Source: Tubulanus polymorphus (lineage: Eukaryota; Nemertea; Palaeonemertea; Tubulaniformes; Tubulanidae). From it: a DNA stretch of 64,000 nt. The notes under the pieces were generated by a model. That model did not search any database. It saw only the letters and a program-made list of their open reading frames with translations, and was not told the origin of the DNA. Location: contig NC_134035.1 of NCBI RefSeq assembly GCF_964204645.1, forward strand, positions 13,869,951 through 13,933,950, written 5' to 3'. The translations under genes were made by a program, and so were the position numbers. Below, piece by piece: positions 47,706-59,600 of the stretch; position 1 is the stretch's first letter; each line of letters starts with the position of its first letter.

Positions 47706-48385
47706 GGCGAGACGCCCGGCTGGATTCAGAGTTGTGGGGCGAGACGCCCGGCTGGATTCAGAGTTGTGGGGCGAGGCGCCTGGCTGGATTCAGAGTTGTG
47801 GGGCGAGACGCCCGGCTGGATTCAGAGTTGTGGGGCGAGACGCCCGGCTGGATTCAGAGTTGTGGGGCGAGGCGCCTGGCTGGATTCAGAGTTGTGGGGC
47901 GAGACGCCCGGCTGGATTCAGAGTTGTGGGGCGAGACACCCGGCTGGATTCAGAGTTGTGGGGCGAGGCGACCGGCTGGATTCAGAGTTGTGGGGCGAGG
48001 CGCCCGGCTGAATTCAGAGTTGTGGGGCGAGGCGACCGGCTGGATTCAGAGTTGTGGAGACGCCCGGCTGGATTCAGAGTTGTAGGGCGAGGCGCCCGGC
48101 TGGAATCAGAGTTGTGGGGCGAGGTGCCCGGCAGGATTCAGAGTTGTGGGGTGAGGCGCCCAGCTGGATTCAGAGTTGTAGGGCGAGGCGACCGGCTAGA
48201 TTCAGAGTTGTGGGGCGAGGTGCCCGGCTGGATTCAGAGTTGTGGGGCGAGGTGCCCGGCTGAATTCAGAGTTGTGGGGCGAGGCGACCGGCTGGATTCA
48301 GAGTTGTAGGGCGAGGCGCCTGGCTGGATTCAGAGTTGTGGAGACGCCCGGCTGGATTCAGAGTTGTGGGGCGAGGCGCCCGGCT
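47706..48385. repeat. 32-bp GC-rich minisatellite (ggattcagagttgtggggcg + agacgcccggct)
   Basis: About 21 copies with many CpG-related variants. It directly abuts the preceding unrelated 32-bp array, so two different 32-bp satellites lie side by side. Open frames through it are repeat translations. Confidence 0.95.
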
Positions 48386-48647
48386 GTTCTTTTCCATCAA
48401 ATTCAAAATCAAAGAAGCCAAAATTCTTAACACAGAAATCTAAATTTATATAAATTTATTGCAACAAATATTTATTCATTCTTTGATTCATTATGCCAAT
48501 ACAAAATACTGTTATAATACATTGATAAACAATTAATTAGTTCAATTAGTTTTAGTTAATTAGATAATCTAAGTACAGAATGCTTTAACTCACAATGGAA
48601 AGCTGTTTGCGCTGTGGTTTGAACGGAATAAATACAATATACATATA

Positions 48648-49215
48648 GTGTATACAGTGTATACAGTGTACACAGTGTATACAGTGTACACAGTGTACAC
48701 AACTATACATACAGTGTACACAGTGTACACAACTATACATACAGTGTATACAGTGTACACAGTGTATACAGTGTACACAGTGTACACAGTGTATACAGTG
48801 TACACAACTACACATACAGTGTATACAGTGTACACAGTGTATACAGTGTACACAGTGTACACAGTGTACACAACTACACATACAGTGTATACAGTGTACA
48901 CAACTACACATACAGTGTATACAGTGTACACAGTGTATACAGTGTACACAGTGTACACAGTGTACACAACTACACATACAGTGTATACAGTGTACACAGT
49001 GTACACAGTGTATACAGTGTACACAGTGTACACAACTACACATACAGTGTATACAGTGTACACAGTGTATACAGTGTACACAGTGTATACAGTGTACACA
49101 GTGTATACAGTGTACACAACTACACATACAGTGTACACAGTGTATACAGTGTACATAACTACACATACAGTGTACACTGTGTACACAGTGTATACAGTGT
49201 ACATAACTACACATT
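48648..49215. repeat. Self-complementary gtatacagtgtacaca array
   Basis: About 36 copies of 16-bp or 8-bp steps built from tgtatacag, tgtacacag and occasional tgtacacaactacacata. Both tgtataca and tgtaca are palindromic, so either strand can fold into many alternative hairpins. Open frames exist on both strands but are artefacts. Confidence 0.95.
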
Positions 49216-49324
49216 CTACATTCATAAATGCATGAAGTTAAAATCACTAAAGGGTTAATGTCATAATTAATTAATATATTCATACACGGCGTAGATTTTA
49301 ATAAACACTAAAAATATACATTCC

Positions 49325-49480
49325 CAGAGTGGTCAAAACAACCCCTCCTCCTAGAGTGGTCAAAACGACTCCCCCTCCTAGAGTGGTCAAAACAACCCCT
49401 CCTCCTAGAGTGGTCAAAACGACTCCCCCTCCTAGAATGGTCAAAACAACCCCTCCTCCTAGAGTGGTCAAACTTCTCCC
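49325..49480. repeat. 27-bp minisatellite gagtggtcaaaacaacccct + cctccta
   Basis: Six copies alternating between aacaacccctcctccta and aacgactccccctccta forms. Confidence 0.92.
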
Positions 49481-49672
49481 CATGCCGGAGTGGTATAACT
49501 GTTATTATCTCCCCTTCCCAGTGATACAATGAGTGGTTTCATGCTATAAAAACAGTTCATATCGTCTAAAACTCTTAGCTTCAAAAATGGACACAATTAA
49601 GGAAAATTATTTATCAATTTTGGCGAAAGTTTAAAAGTAAAAACGTCCCGCGCAGGAGACTGAGAGTGAATT

Positions 49673-51945
49673 CTAAATGTGTTGAGTTTCAGTGTTATAA
49701 CGGCTGTGATTGTTAGTGATCGATATCGGACACAATCTCCACGCGTTTAACATTATCACGCACACCTGCGAACACTTCTTAAACACTTCAATAATCGGTA
49801 TACAAACCGTTCCCATAGCGACCATAACGTTATAACAAACCATCAAACATGGCTGAAGACAACCGTTAAAACAAACCGTTAAAATCGGCTTCAACAGATA
49901 ATCGGCGAGAGAATTCAATATTCCGTAAATTAACGGATAAACGATACTTCGAAGGATGAATTTGATGAATTCGACGATGAAAACGATGATGACGGAGACG
50001 ATCAGATGAAAAACGGCGAAACATTCGCGAAATCCTCGTTTCACGTGTGGAATCAACCTATAATAAAACAACAGCAGCAGCAGCGTTAGAGCACTGATTA
50101 TCACTGATTATCACTGCACAGATTATCACTGCACAGATTATCACTGCACAGATTATCACTGCACAGATTATCACTGCACAGATTATCAGAAATAGAACTG
50201 GATTATGTATGATATTTGTAATACTTACTTCTGACTGATTTTTTCCATTTTGATATTTGAATGATCTTCAATCGCGTATAAATATTCTTTCTTCTCTTCA
50301 GCGAAATAATAAACATAACTTTCATTTCTGTAACAGACATGGTCGTTATTAGTTACAACATTGAACAGGTTTGGGTACGGGCCAGCAGCCCGCGGGCACG
50401 GAGGAATCTGATTGGATACTTACTGATGTCGTTGTAATTGATGATGTAATTGATGTCTCGGTGATTCGGGCCACGGACTCTCGTAGTGAGGTTGTACGTC
50501 AGTAACCGTAGCGACGTGAGGAGCGGCCGGAGGGCTCGTTGCCGTGGAGCTGAATGAAACTGCTGCTGCGTCGTCCTGTGAGGCTGAATTACTCTATAAT
50601 TACAGCATAGAGATACTAACATTAGTTACAGAACCACCACAGCGCCCCCTAACCATCCCTCTAGGATAGCTGTGACCTTAACTACTCACCTTTTTCGGTG
50701 TTTTTTGTTTTGATTTAAATTTATCACGCCAGTTCGATGATGACTTCTCTTCTGCAAAACATAAATAAACCATAAAACAAGTTCGACAGTTCCACAATAT
50801 CCACAGTTTCCACACATGAAGTTTTATTCACAGAAATTCAATTCACCTTTTTTCTCGGTGTTTTTGATTTGATTTGCTCTGTGCATGTTATCGCGCAGCT
50901 GAGCGAGTGTTTGTTCCTCGGCCTCCGAGTCGTCCCACGATCCTAAACCTACAACGCAACAATACAACCATTATACACCGTTACCATAGTTACCACCACC
51001 ACCACCGATATAGTGACGGAATAGTTACCTGGGTCGTAAGTGGTACCTTTGCGATGTTTGCCCGGGGGATCTGTATATACGGGTTGAGGAGTGTTACGAG
51101 CCTCTAAAATTAGACAATACTCATCATTTCTATGGTAATAGTTGCTAGGCGCTATAGAAACGGTTGTTTACGTACCGGTTATTGCCGAACTGAAATCGTA
51201 CGGAGGAGGATGCCCTGGCGAGTGAGTAGGAGATGAAACTCGAGGTCGCGGAGTCGGACGTTCTTCGTCGCTATAACGCTGCCCCCTGGTGTCGTTAAAC
51301 GTAACCGCGTTCATCGATCGTGGAACTGATTTCACGGTCGAAGGACTGCTCCGACTGCTGCTACCTCTACTGCCCCCTAGTGGCTCGTCGTTGAATCGCG
51401 TTCGCGATCCATTCAGTAGTTTTTCAGAGTGATTTTTCGACGGGGCTGAAAATATAAAAACATTTGCGTCACAATCAACAGTTGTCCACCCATCCCTCTC
51501 GGCACTCCCCCTCCCCTCCCTCTCTCCCTCTCCCCTCCCTCTCTCCCCTCCCCTCCCTCTCCCCTCCCTCTTGGCACTCCCCCTCCCCTCCCTCTCTCCT
51601 CCCTCTCGACACTCCCCCTCCCCTCCCCCTCCCCTCCCTCTCCCCCTCCCCTCCCTCTCCCCCTCCCCTCCCTCTCTCCCTCTCCCTCTCTCCTCTCTGC
51701 TATCAGTATCAGCACTCCCTTCTCCCTTCCCTCTCCCCTTCCTCCATTCTCTTACCACCATTAATGTTGTTCGTTGTATTTGATGATGATTTTTTCTGTT
51801 TTGTCGTTGATGTGAATTCATCGTCTGAATCGAACTCTATTTTCGGCGCTGTATCGCCCTTAGTAACGCGTGTACTGTCACCGGTGGCGACGCGAGGAGT
51901 TATAGCTTCAGCAGTCGTCTCGTCCCAATCTGATTCACTCTCCAT
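49673..51945 (-). CDS. Unrecognised 444-aa protein with disordered N-terminal half and C-terminal membrane helices
   Basis: Eight minus-strand exons (51945-51756, 51445-51176, 51103-51029, 50948-50847, 50751-50690, 50575-50424, 50327-50229, 50057-49673) total 1,335 nt with every junction in phase, which strongly supports a real gene. Residues 1-160 are acidic then Ser/Pro/Arg-rich (MESESDWDETTAEAI...). Residues about 180-230 hold a charged segment (GLGSWDDSEAEEQTLAQLRD). The last exon carries hydrophobic stretches (CFAVFHLIVSVIIVFIVEFI, SIVYPLIYGILNSLADYLL) and a Cys-containing region (LTVCFNGCLQPCLMVCYNVM) that could span or lie in a membrane. For exon 6 the CACAG acceptor was chosen because the total then stays in frame and gives a natural sequence (HYESPWPESPRHQ). 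No family is recognised. Confidence 0.75.
50089..50190. repeat. 15-bp repeat gattatcactgcaca in an intron
   Basis: Six copies in intron 7 of the 444-aa membrane protein gene. Confidence 0.92.
51480..51750. repeat. CT-rich low-complexity tract in intron 1 of the membrane protein gene
   Basis: ccctccctctctccctctcc variants over about 270 bp. Similar in composition to the PKMYT1 intron tracts. Confidence 0.9.
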
Positions 51946-52901
51946 CTCTCAACCAAACCTCACTAAGCGCCAGTCGTCTGATTACTGATTTATCTTGTCA
52001 AATTACTGGAAAATTCTAATAAAAATAAAGTGAAAATGATGTTTTGATTGAAGAAGAAAGAATGAAAATGAAATGGCGATCTTTTTATTTTGGAAAAAAA
52101 CAGTATAAAAACAAATTCTGGCATCGTTTCATTCACCTATTTATGAATATCGTGTAGTTCTGTGCGTTTAGGTATTTATTAAAATACAGACTGCCGATAT
52201 TCTGGAATAAATTGTATTTGAATTTACAAGATGGCGGAACAATTCAAATCAAACATTTATTGATTGATATGAAAATTGATGATAAATCAACTTAGGGCAA
52301 TTCCTAAATTTAAACTTAATCTCAATACACTTTTGCAAATATTATAAAATACAATTTTCTAAATATATTCCCACGAGCTTGGTGGCAGCACCATACGGTC
52401 CCCTAGTGGAATTTCTGTGAACTAATGTAATACTACGGACTAGATTATTGACTATTTTCAAAAGTAAGATAGGATCTTTGCCACTCCCGAAATTAATATT
52501 AACGCTTTCAGGCAGGGTCCTCAAAAATAAGCATTTATATTTCAACTACCCGGCGTGCCAGCCGGCAGTATTACATTAGTTCACAGAAATTCCGCTAGGG
52601 AACCGTACGGTGCTGCCACCTAATTTGCGAAGATACGGTTCGATGATTGGTTCAATAATCCATCGCGTCATAGCCCGCGAATTTTAAGACTTGGTTAAAA
52701 AGATTTGTGTTATAGTCCTTAGATATGTCATTGCACAAAATCCTCAGAAGTCAAATAAACTTTACTCCTTTACAAACTTGTGTAAAACTAGAACCAGATT
52801 CCAGCAAAAATGAGATGATGCGAAACAGTAATTTTATATAAAGAATCATTTATTTACATTTATTTAATACTGTACAAAATTATAACAAGTCACAAATCAA
52901 T

Positions 52902-52966
52902 TCACATAGATTTCATTCCATATAAACACCATTTATAAACTTCACGTAATTCTTTCTGACTTAAAT
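52902..52966 (-). CDS. ITFG2: ITFG2 terminal exon, copy 1 of 6 (most distal)
   Basis: Acceptor tctcatttcag, then 65 nt to TGA encoding ...[20 protein letters not shown]. Copies 2-6 encode the same peptide. It is the most diverged at the nucleotide level (ttaaatc for ttagatc at the acceptor edge, synonymous). Could serve as an alternative last exon if the intervening copies are skipped. Confidence 0.6.
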
Positions 52967-54249
52967 CTGAAATGAGAACCAGTTACAACAATGAGAACCA
53001 GTTACAACAATTCAGTGAACACTTATAAAGTTAATTATAATTGAACAAGAAATTCAAAATTATGAAGAAAATAATAAGCAAGTTGACATTTACGACACAA
53101 ATCTATGAACCATTTGCAAAATGGCTGAGAATTGAATCATGTCAAATTCAATAAGTTAATCAAGTGCTATCTACAAAGGGATCATTCATTTATTACGTAC
53201 GCATAAAATGTGTATTTTTCAACCCCCCTCCCCCACTGTACTGTAGGCAAAATCGGCCATTTTTTCGTTCCATTTTTATACGCATTACAGTACACAATTG
53301 CACTGACCCCCTCCCCCTCCCCTAATGTGTACGTAATGGATGAATGACCCGTAATTGAATTATTGTGAAACACTTATCAATGGAATCAAAGGCGAGGAAT
53401 GAAAATGAAATGGCGATCTTTTTATTTTGGTAAAAAACTTTATAAAAACAAATTCTGGCATCGTTTCATTCACCTGTTTATGAATATCGTGTAGTTCTGT
53501 GCGTTTAGGTATTTATTAGGTATATACAGACTGCTGATATTCTGGAATAAATTGTATTTACAAGAAGGCGGCACAATTCAAATCAAACATTTATTGATTG
53601 ATATGAAAGAAAATTGATGGTAAATCAACCTAGTGCAATTCCTAAATTAAAACTTTATCTCAATACACTTTTGCAAATATTAGAAAATTATTTTAAATTA
53701 TATTCCACGAGCTTGGTGGCAGCACCGTACGGTCCCCTAGCGGAATTTCTGTGAACTAATGTAATACTACGGACTAGATTATTGACTATTTTCAAAAGTA
53801 AGATAGGATCTTTGCCACTCCCGAAATTAATATTAACGCTTTCCAGCTATAACAGAGGCAGAGTCCTCAAAAATAAGCATTTATATTTCAACTACCCGGC
53901 GTGTCAGCCCGCAGTATTACATTAGTTCACAGAAATCCCGCTAGGGGACCGTACGGTGCTGCCACCTAATTTGCGAAGATACGGTTCGATGATTGGTTCA
54001 TTAATCCACGCGTCTTAGCCCGCGAATTTTAAGACTTGGTTAAAAGATTTAGTAGTGTTATAGTCCTTAGATATGTCATTGCACAAAATCCTCAGAAGTC
54101 AAATAAACTTTACTCCTTTACAAACCTGTCTAAAACTAGAATCAGATTCCAGCAAAAATGAGATGATGCGAAACAGTGATTTTATATAAAGAATCATTTA
54201 TTTACATTTATTTAATACTGTACAAAATTATAACACGTCACAAATCAAT

Positions 54250-54314
54250 TCACATAGATTTCATTCCATATAAACACCATTTATAAACTTCACGTAATTC
54301 TTTCTGACTTAGAT
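54250..54314 (-). CDS. ITFG2: ITFG2 terminal exon, copy 2 of 6
   Basis: Same 65-nt exon with intact acceptor, stop and downstream AATAAA signals. Confidence 0.55.
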
Positions 54315-55604
54315 CTGAAATGAGAACCAGTTACAACAATGAGAACCAGTTACAAGAATTCAGTGAACACTTATAATTAATTATAATTGAACAAGAAATT
54401 CAAAATTATGAAGAAAATAATAAGCAAGTTGACATTTACGACACAAATCTATGAACCATTTGCAAAATGGCTGAGAATTGAATCATGTCAAATTAAATAA
54501 GTTCAAATTCAATAAGTTAATCAAGTGCTATCTACAAGGGATCATTCATTTATTACGTACGCATAAAATTTGTATTTTTCAACCCCCCTCCCCCCTGTAC
54601 ACAAAATCAGCCATTTTTTCGTTCCATTTTTATACGCATTACAGTACACAATTGCACTGACCCCCTCCCCTCCCCTAATGTGTACGTAATGAATGAATGA
54701 CCCGTAATTGAATTATTGTGAAACACTTATCAATGGAATCAAAGGCGAGGAATGAAAATGAAATGGCGATCTTTTTATTTTGGTAAAAAAATTTTTTAAA
54801 AACAAATTCTGGCATCGTTTCATTCACCTGTTTATGAATATCGTGTAGTTCTGTGCGTTTAGGTGTTTATTAAATACAGACTGCTGATATTCTGGAATAA
54901 ATTGTATTTGCATTTACAAGAAGGCGGCACAATTCAAATCAAACATTTATTGATTGATATGAAAGACAATTGATGGTAAATCAACCTTGTGCAATTCCTA
55001 AATTAAAACTTTATCTCAATACACTTTTGCAAATATTAGAAAATTATTTTAAATTATATTCCACGAGCTTGGTGGCAGCACCGTACGGTCCCCTAGCGGA
55101 ATTTCTGTGAACTAATGTAATACTACGGACTAGATTATTGACTATTTTCAAAAGTAAGATAGGATCTTTGCCACTCCCGAAATTAATATTAACGCTTTCC
55201 AGCTATAACAGAGGCAGGGTCTTCAAAAATAAGCATTTATATTTCAACTACCCGGCGTGTCAGCCCGCAGTATTACATTAGTTCACAGAAATCCCGCTAG
55301 GGGACCGTACGGTGCTGCCACCTAATTTGCGAAGATTCGGTTCGATGATTGGTTCATTAATCCACGCGTCATTGCCCGCGAATTTTAAGACTTGGTTAAA
55401 ATATTTAGTAGTGTATAGTCCTTAGATACGTCATTGCACAAAATCCTCAGAAGTCAAATAAACTTTACTCCTTTACAAACTTGTGTAAAACTAGAACCAG
55501 ATTCCAGCAAAAATGAGATGATGCGAAACAGTGATTTTATATAAAGAATCATTTATTTACATTTATTTAATACTGTACAAAATTATAACACGTCACAAAT
55601 CAAT

Positions 55605-55669
55605 TCACATAGATTTCATTCCATATAAACACCATTTATAAACTTCACGTAATTCTTTCTGACTTAGAT
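55605..55669 (-). CDS. ITFG2: ITFG2 terminal exon, copy 3 of 6
   Basis: Same 65-nt exon, acceptor and stop intact; part of the first dimer with copy 2. Confidence 0.55.
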
Positions 55670-56927
55670 CTGAAATGAGAACCAGTTACAACAATTCAGT
55701 GAACACTTATAAAGTTAATTATAATTGAACAAGAAATTCAAAATTATGAAGAAAATAATAAGCAAGTTGACATTTACGACACAAATCTATGAACCATTTG
55801 CAAAATGGCTGAGAATTGAATCATGTCAAATTCAATAAGTTAATCAAGTGCTATCTACAAGGGATCATTCATTTATTACGTACGCATAAAATTTGTATTT
55901 TTCAACCCCCCTCCCCCACTGTACGCAAAATCGGCCATTTTTTCGTTCCATTTTTATACGCATTACAGTACACAATTGCACTGACCCCCTCCCCCTCCCC
56001 TAATGTGTACGTAATGGATGAATGACCCGTAATTGAATTATTGTGAAACACTTATCAATGGAATCAAAGGCGAGGAATGAAAATGAAATGGCGATCTTTT
56101 TATTTTGGTAAAAAACTTTATAAAAACAAATTCTGGCATCGTTTCATTCACCTGTTTATGAATATCGTGTAGTTCTGTGCGTTTAGGTATTTATTAGGTA
56201 TATACAGACTGCTGATATTCTGGAATAAATTGTATTTACAAGAAGGCGGCACAATTCAAATCAAACATTTATTGATTGATATGAAAGAAAATTGATGGTA
56301 AATCAACCTAGTGCAATTCCTAAATTAAAACTTTATCTCAATACACTTTTGCAAATATTAGAAAATTATTTTAAATTATATTCCACGAGCTTGGTGGCAG
56401 CACCGTACGGTCCCCTAGCGGAATTTCTGTGAACTAATGTAATACTACGGACTAGATTATTGACTATTTTCAAAAGTAAGATAGGATCTTTGCCACTCCC
56501 GAAATTAATATTAACGCTTTCCAGCTATAACAGAGGCAGAGTCCTCAAAAATAAGCATTTATATTTCAACTACCCGGCGTGTCAGCCCGCAGTATTACAT
56601 TAGTTCACAGAAATCCCGCTAGGGGACCGTACGGTGCTGCCACCTAATTTGCGAAGATACGGTTCGATGATTGGTTCATTAATCCACGCGTCTTAGCCCG
56701 CGAATTTTAAGACTTGGTTAAAAGATTTAGTAGTGTTATAGTCCTTAGATATGTCATTGCACAAAATCCTCAGAAGTCAAATAAACTTTACTCCTTTACA
56801 AACCTGTCTAAAACTAGAATCAGATTCCAGCAAAAATGAGATGATGCGAAACAGTGATTTTATATAAAGAATCATTTATTTACATTTATTTAATACTGTA
56901 CAAAATTATAACACGTCACAAATCAAT

Positions 56928-56992
56928 TCACATAGATTTCATTCCATATAAACACCATTTATAAACTTCACGTAATTCTTTCTGACTTAGAT
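56928..56992 (-). CDS. ITFG2: ITFG2 terminal exon, copy 4 of 6
   Basis: Same 65-nt exon, intact. It corresponds to copy 2 shifted by 2,678 bp. Confidence 0.55.
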
Positions 56993-58282
56993 CTGAAATG
57001 AGAACCAGTTACAACAATGAGAACCAGTTACAAGAATTCAGTGAACACTTATAATTAATTATAATTGAACAAGAAATTCAAAATTATGAAGAAAATAATA
57101 AGCAAGTTGACATTTACGACACAAATCTATGAACCATTTGCAAAATGGCTGAGAATTGAATCATGTCAAATTAAATAAGTTCAAATTCAATAAGTTAATC
57201 AAGTGCTATCTACAAGGGATCATTCATTTATTACGTACGCATAAAATTTGTATTTTTCAACCCCCCTCCCCCCTGTACACAAAATCAGCCATTTTTTCGT
57301 TCCATTTTTATACGCATTACAGTACACAATTGCACTGACCCCCTCCCCTCCCCTAATGTGTACGTAATGAATGAATGACCCGTAATTGAATTATTGTGAA
57401 ACACTTATCAATGGAATCAAAGGCGAGGAATGAAAATGAAATGGCGATCTTTTTATTTTGGTAAAAAAATTTTTTAAAAACAAATTCTGGCATCGTTTCA
57501 TTCACCTGTTTATGAATATCGTGTAGTTCTGTGCGTTTAGGTGTTTATTAAATACAGACTGCTGATATTCTGGAATAAATTGTATTTGCATTTACAAGAA
57601 GGCGGCACAATTCAAATCAAACATTTATTGATTGATATGAAAGACAATTGATGGTAAATCAACCTTGTGCAATTCCTAAATTAAAACTTTATCTCAATAC
57701 ACTTTTGCAAATATTAGAAAATTATTTTAAATTATATTCCACGAGCTTGGTGGCAGCACCGTACGGTCCCCTAGCGGAATTTCTGTGAACTAATGTAATA
57801 CTACGGACTAGATTATTGACTATTTTCAAAAGTAAGATAGGATCTTTGCCACTCCCGAAATTAATATTAACGCTTTCCAGCTATAACAGAGGCAGGGTCT
57901 TCAAAAATAAGCATTTATATTTCAACTACCCGGCGTGTCAGCCCGCAGTATTACATTAGTTCACAGAAATCCCGCTAGGGGACCGTACGGTGCTGCCACC
58001 TAATTTGCGAAGATTCGGTTCGATGATTGGTTCATTAATCCACGCGTCATTGCCCGCGAATTTTAAGACTTGGTTAAAATATTTAGTAGTGTATAGTCCT
58101 TAGATACGTCATTGCACAAAATCCTCAGAAGTCAAATAAACTTTACTCCTTTACAAACTTGTGTAAAACTAGAACCAGATTCCAGCAAAAATGAGATGAT
58201 GCGAAACAGTGATTTTATATAAAGAATCATTTATTTACATTTATTTAATACTGTACAAAATTATAACACGTCACAAATCAAT

Positions 58283-58347
58283 TCACATAGATTTCATTCC
58301 ATATAAACACCATTTATAAACTTCACGTAATTCTTTCTGACTTAGAT
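58283..58347 (-). CDS. ITFG2: ITFG2 terminal exon, copy 5 of 6
   Basis: Same 65-nt exon, intact. It corresponds to copy 3 shifted by 2,678 bp. Confidence 0.55.
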
Positions 58348-59600
58348 CTGAAATGAGAACCAGTTACAACAATTCAGTGAACACTTATAAAGTTAATTAT
58401 AATTGAACAAGAAATTCAAAATTATGAAGAAAATAATAAGCAAGTTGACATTTACGACACAAATCTATGAACCATTTGCAAAATGGCTGAGAATTGAATC
58501 ATGTCAAATTCAATAAGTTAATCAAGTGCTATCTACAAGGGATCATTCATTTATTACGTACGCATAAAATTTGTATTTTTCAACCCCCCTCCCCCACTGT
58601 ACGCAAAATCGGCCATTTTTTCGTTCCATTTTTATACGCATTACAGTACACAATTGCACTGACCCCTCCCCCTCCCCTAATGCGTACGTAATGAATGAAT
58701 GATCCCCAATTGAATTATTGTGAAACACTTATCAATGGAATCAAAGGCGAGGAATGAAAATGAAATGGCGATCTTTTTATTTTGGTAAAAAACTTTATAA
58801 AAACAAATTCTGGCATCGTTTCATTCACCTGTTTATGAATATCGTGTAGTTCTGTGCGTTTAGGTATTTATTAAATACAGACTGCTGATATTCTGGAATA
58901 AATTGTATTTACAAGAAGGCGGCACAATTCAAATCAAACATTTATTGATTGATATGAAAGAAAATTGATGGTAAATCAACCTAGTGCAATTCCTAAATTA
59001 AAACTTTATCTCAATACACTTTTACAAATATTAGAAAATTATTTTAAATTATATTCCACGAGCTTGGTGGCAGCACCGTACGGTCCCCTAGCGGAATTTC
59101 TGTGAACTAATGTAATACTACGGACTAGATTATTGACTATTTTCAAAAGTAAGATAGGATCTTTGCCACTCCCGAAATTAATATTAACGCTTTCCAGCTA
59201 TAACAGAGGCAGAGTCCTCAAAAATAAGCATTTATATTTCAACTACCCGGCGTGTCAGCCCGCAGTATTACATTAGTTCACAGAAATCCCGCTAGGGGAC
59301 CGTACGGTGCTGCCACCTAATTTGCGAAGATTCGGTTCGATGATTGGTTCATTAATCCACGCGTCATTGCCCGCGAATTTTAAGACTTGGTTAAAAGATT
59401 TAGTAGTGTTTTAGTCCTTAGATATGTCATTGCACAAAATCCTCAGAAGTCAAATAGACTTTACTCCTTTACAAACTTGTCTAAAACTAGAACCAGATTC
59501 CAGCAAAAATGAGATGATGCGAAACAGTGATTTTATACAAAGAATCATTTATTTACATTTATTTAATACTGTACAAAATTATAACACGTCACAAATCAAT

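Noticed and set aside
48585-49283. Over 200-codon open frames (HCVHCIHC-type and YTVYTV-type)
   Set aside because: Low-complexity translations of a palindromic array, open on both strands.
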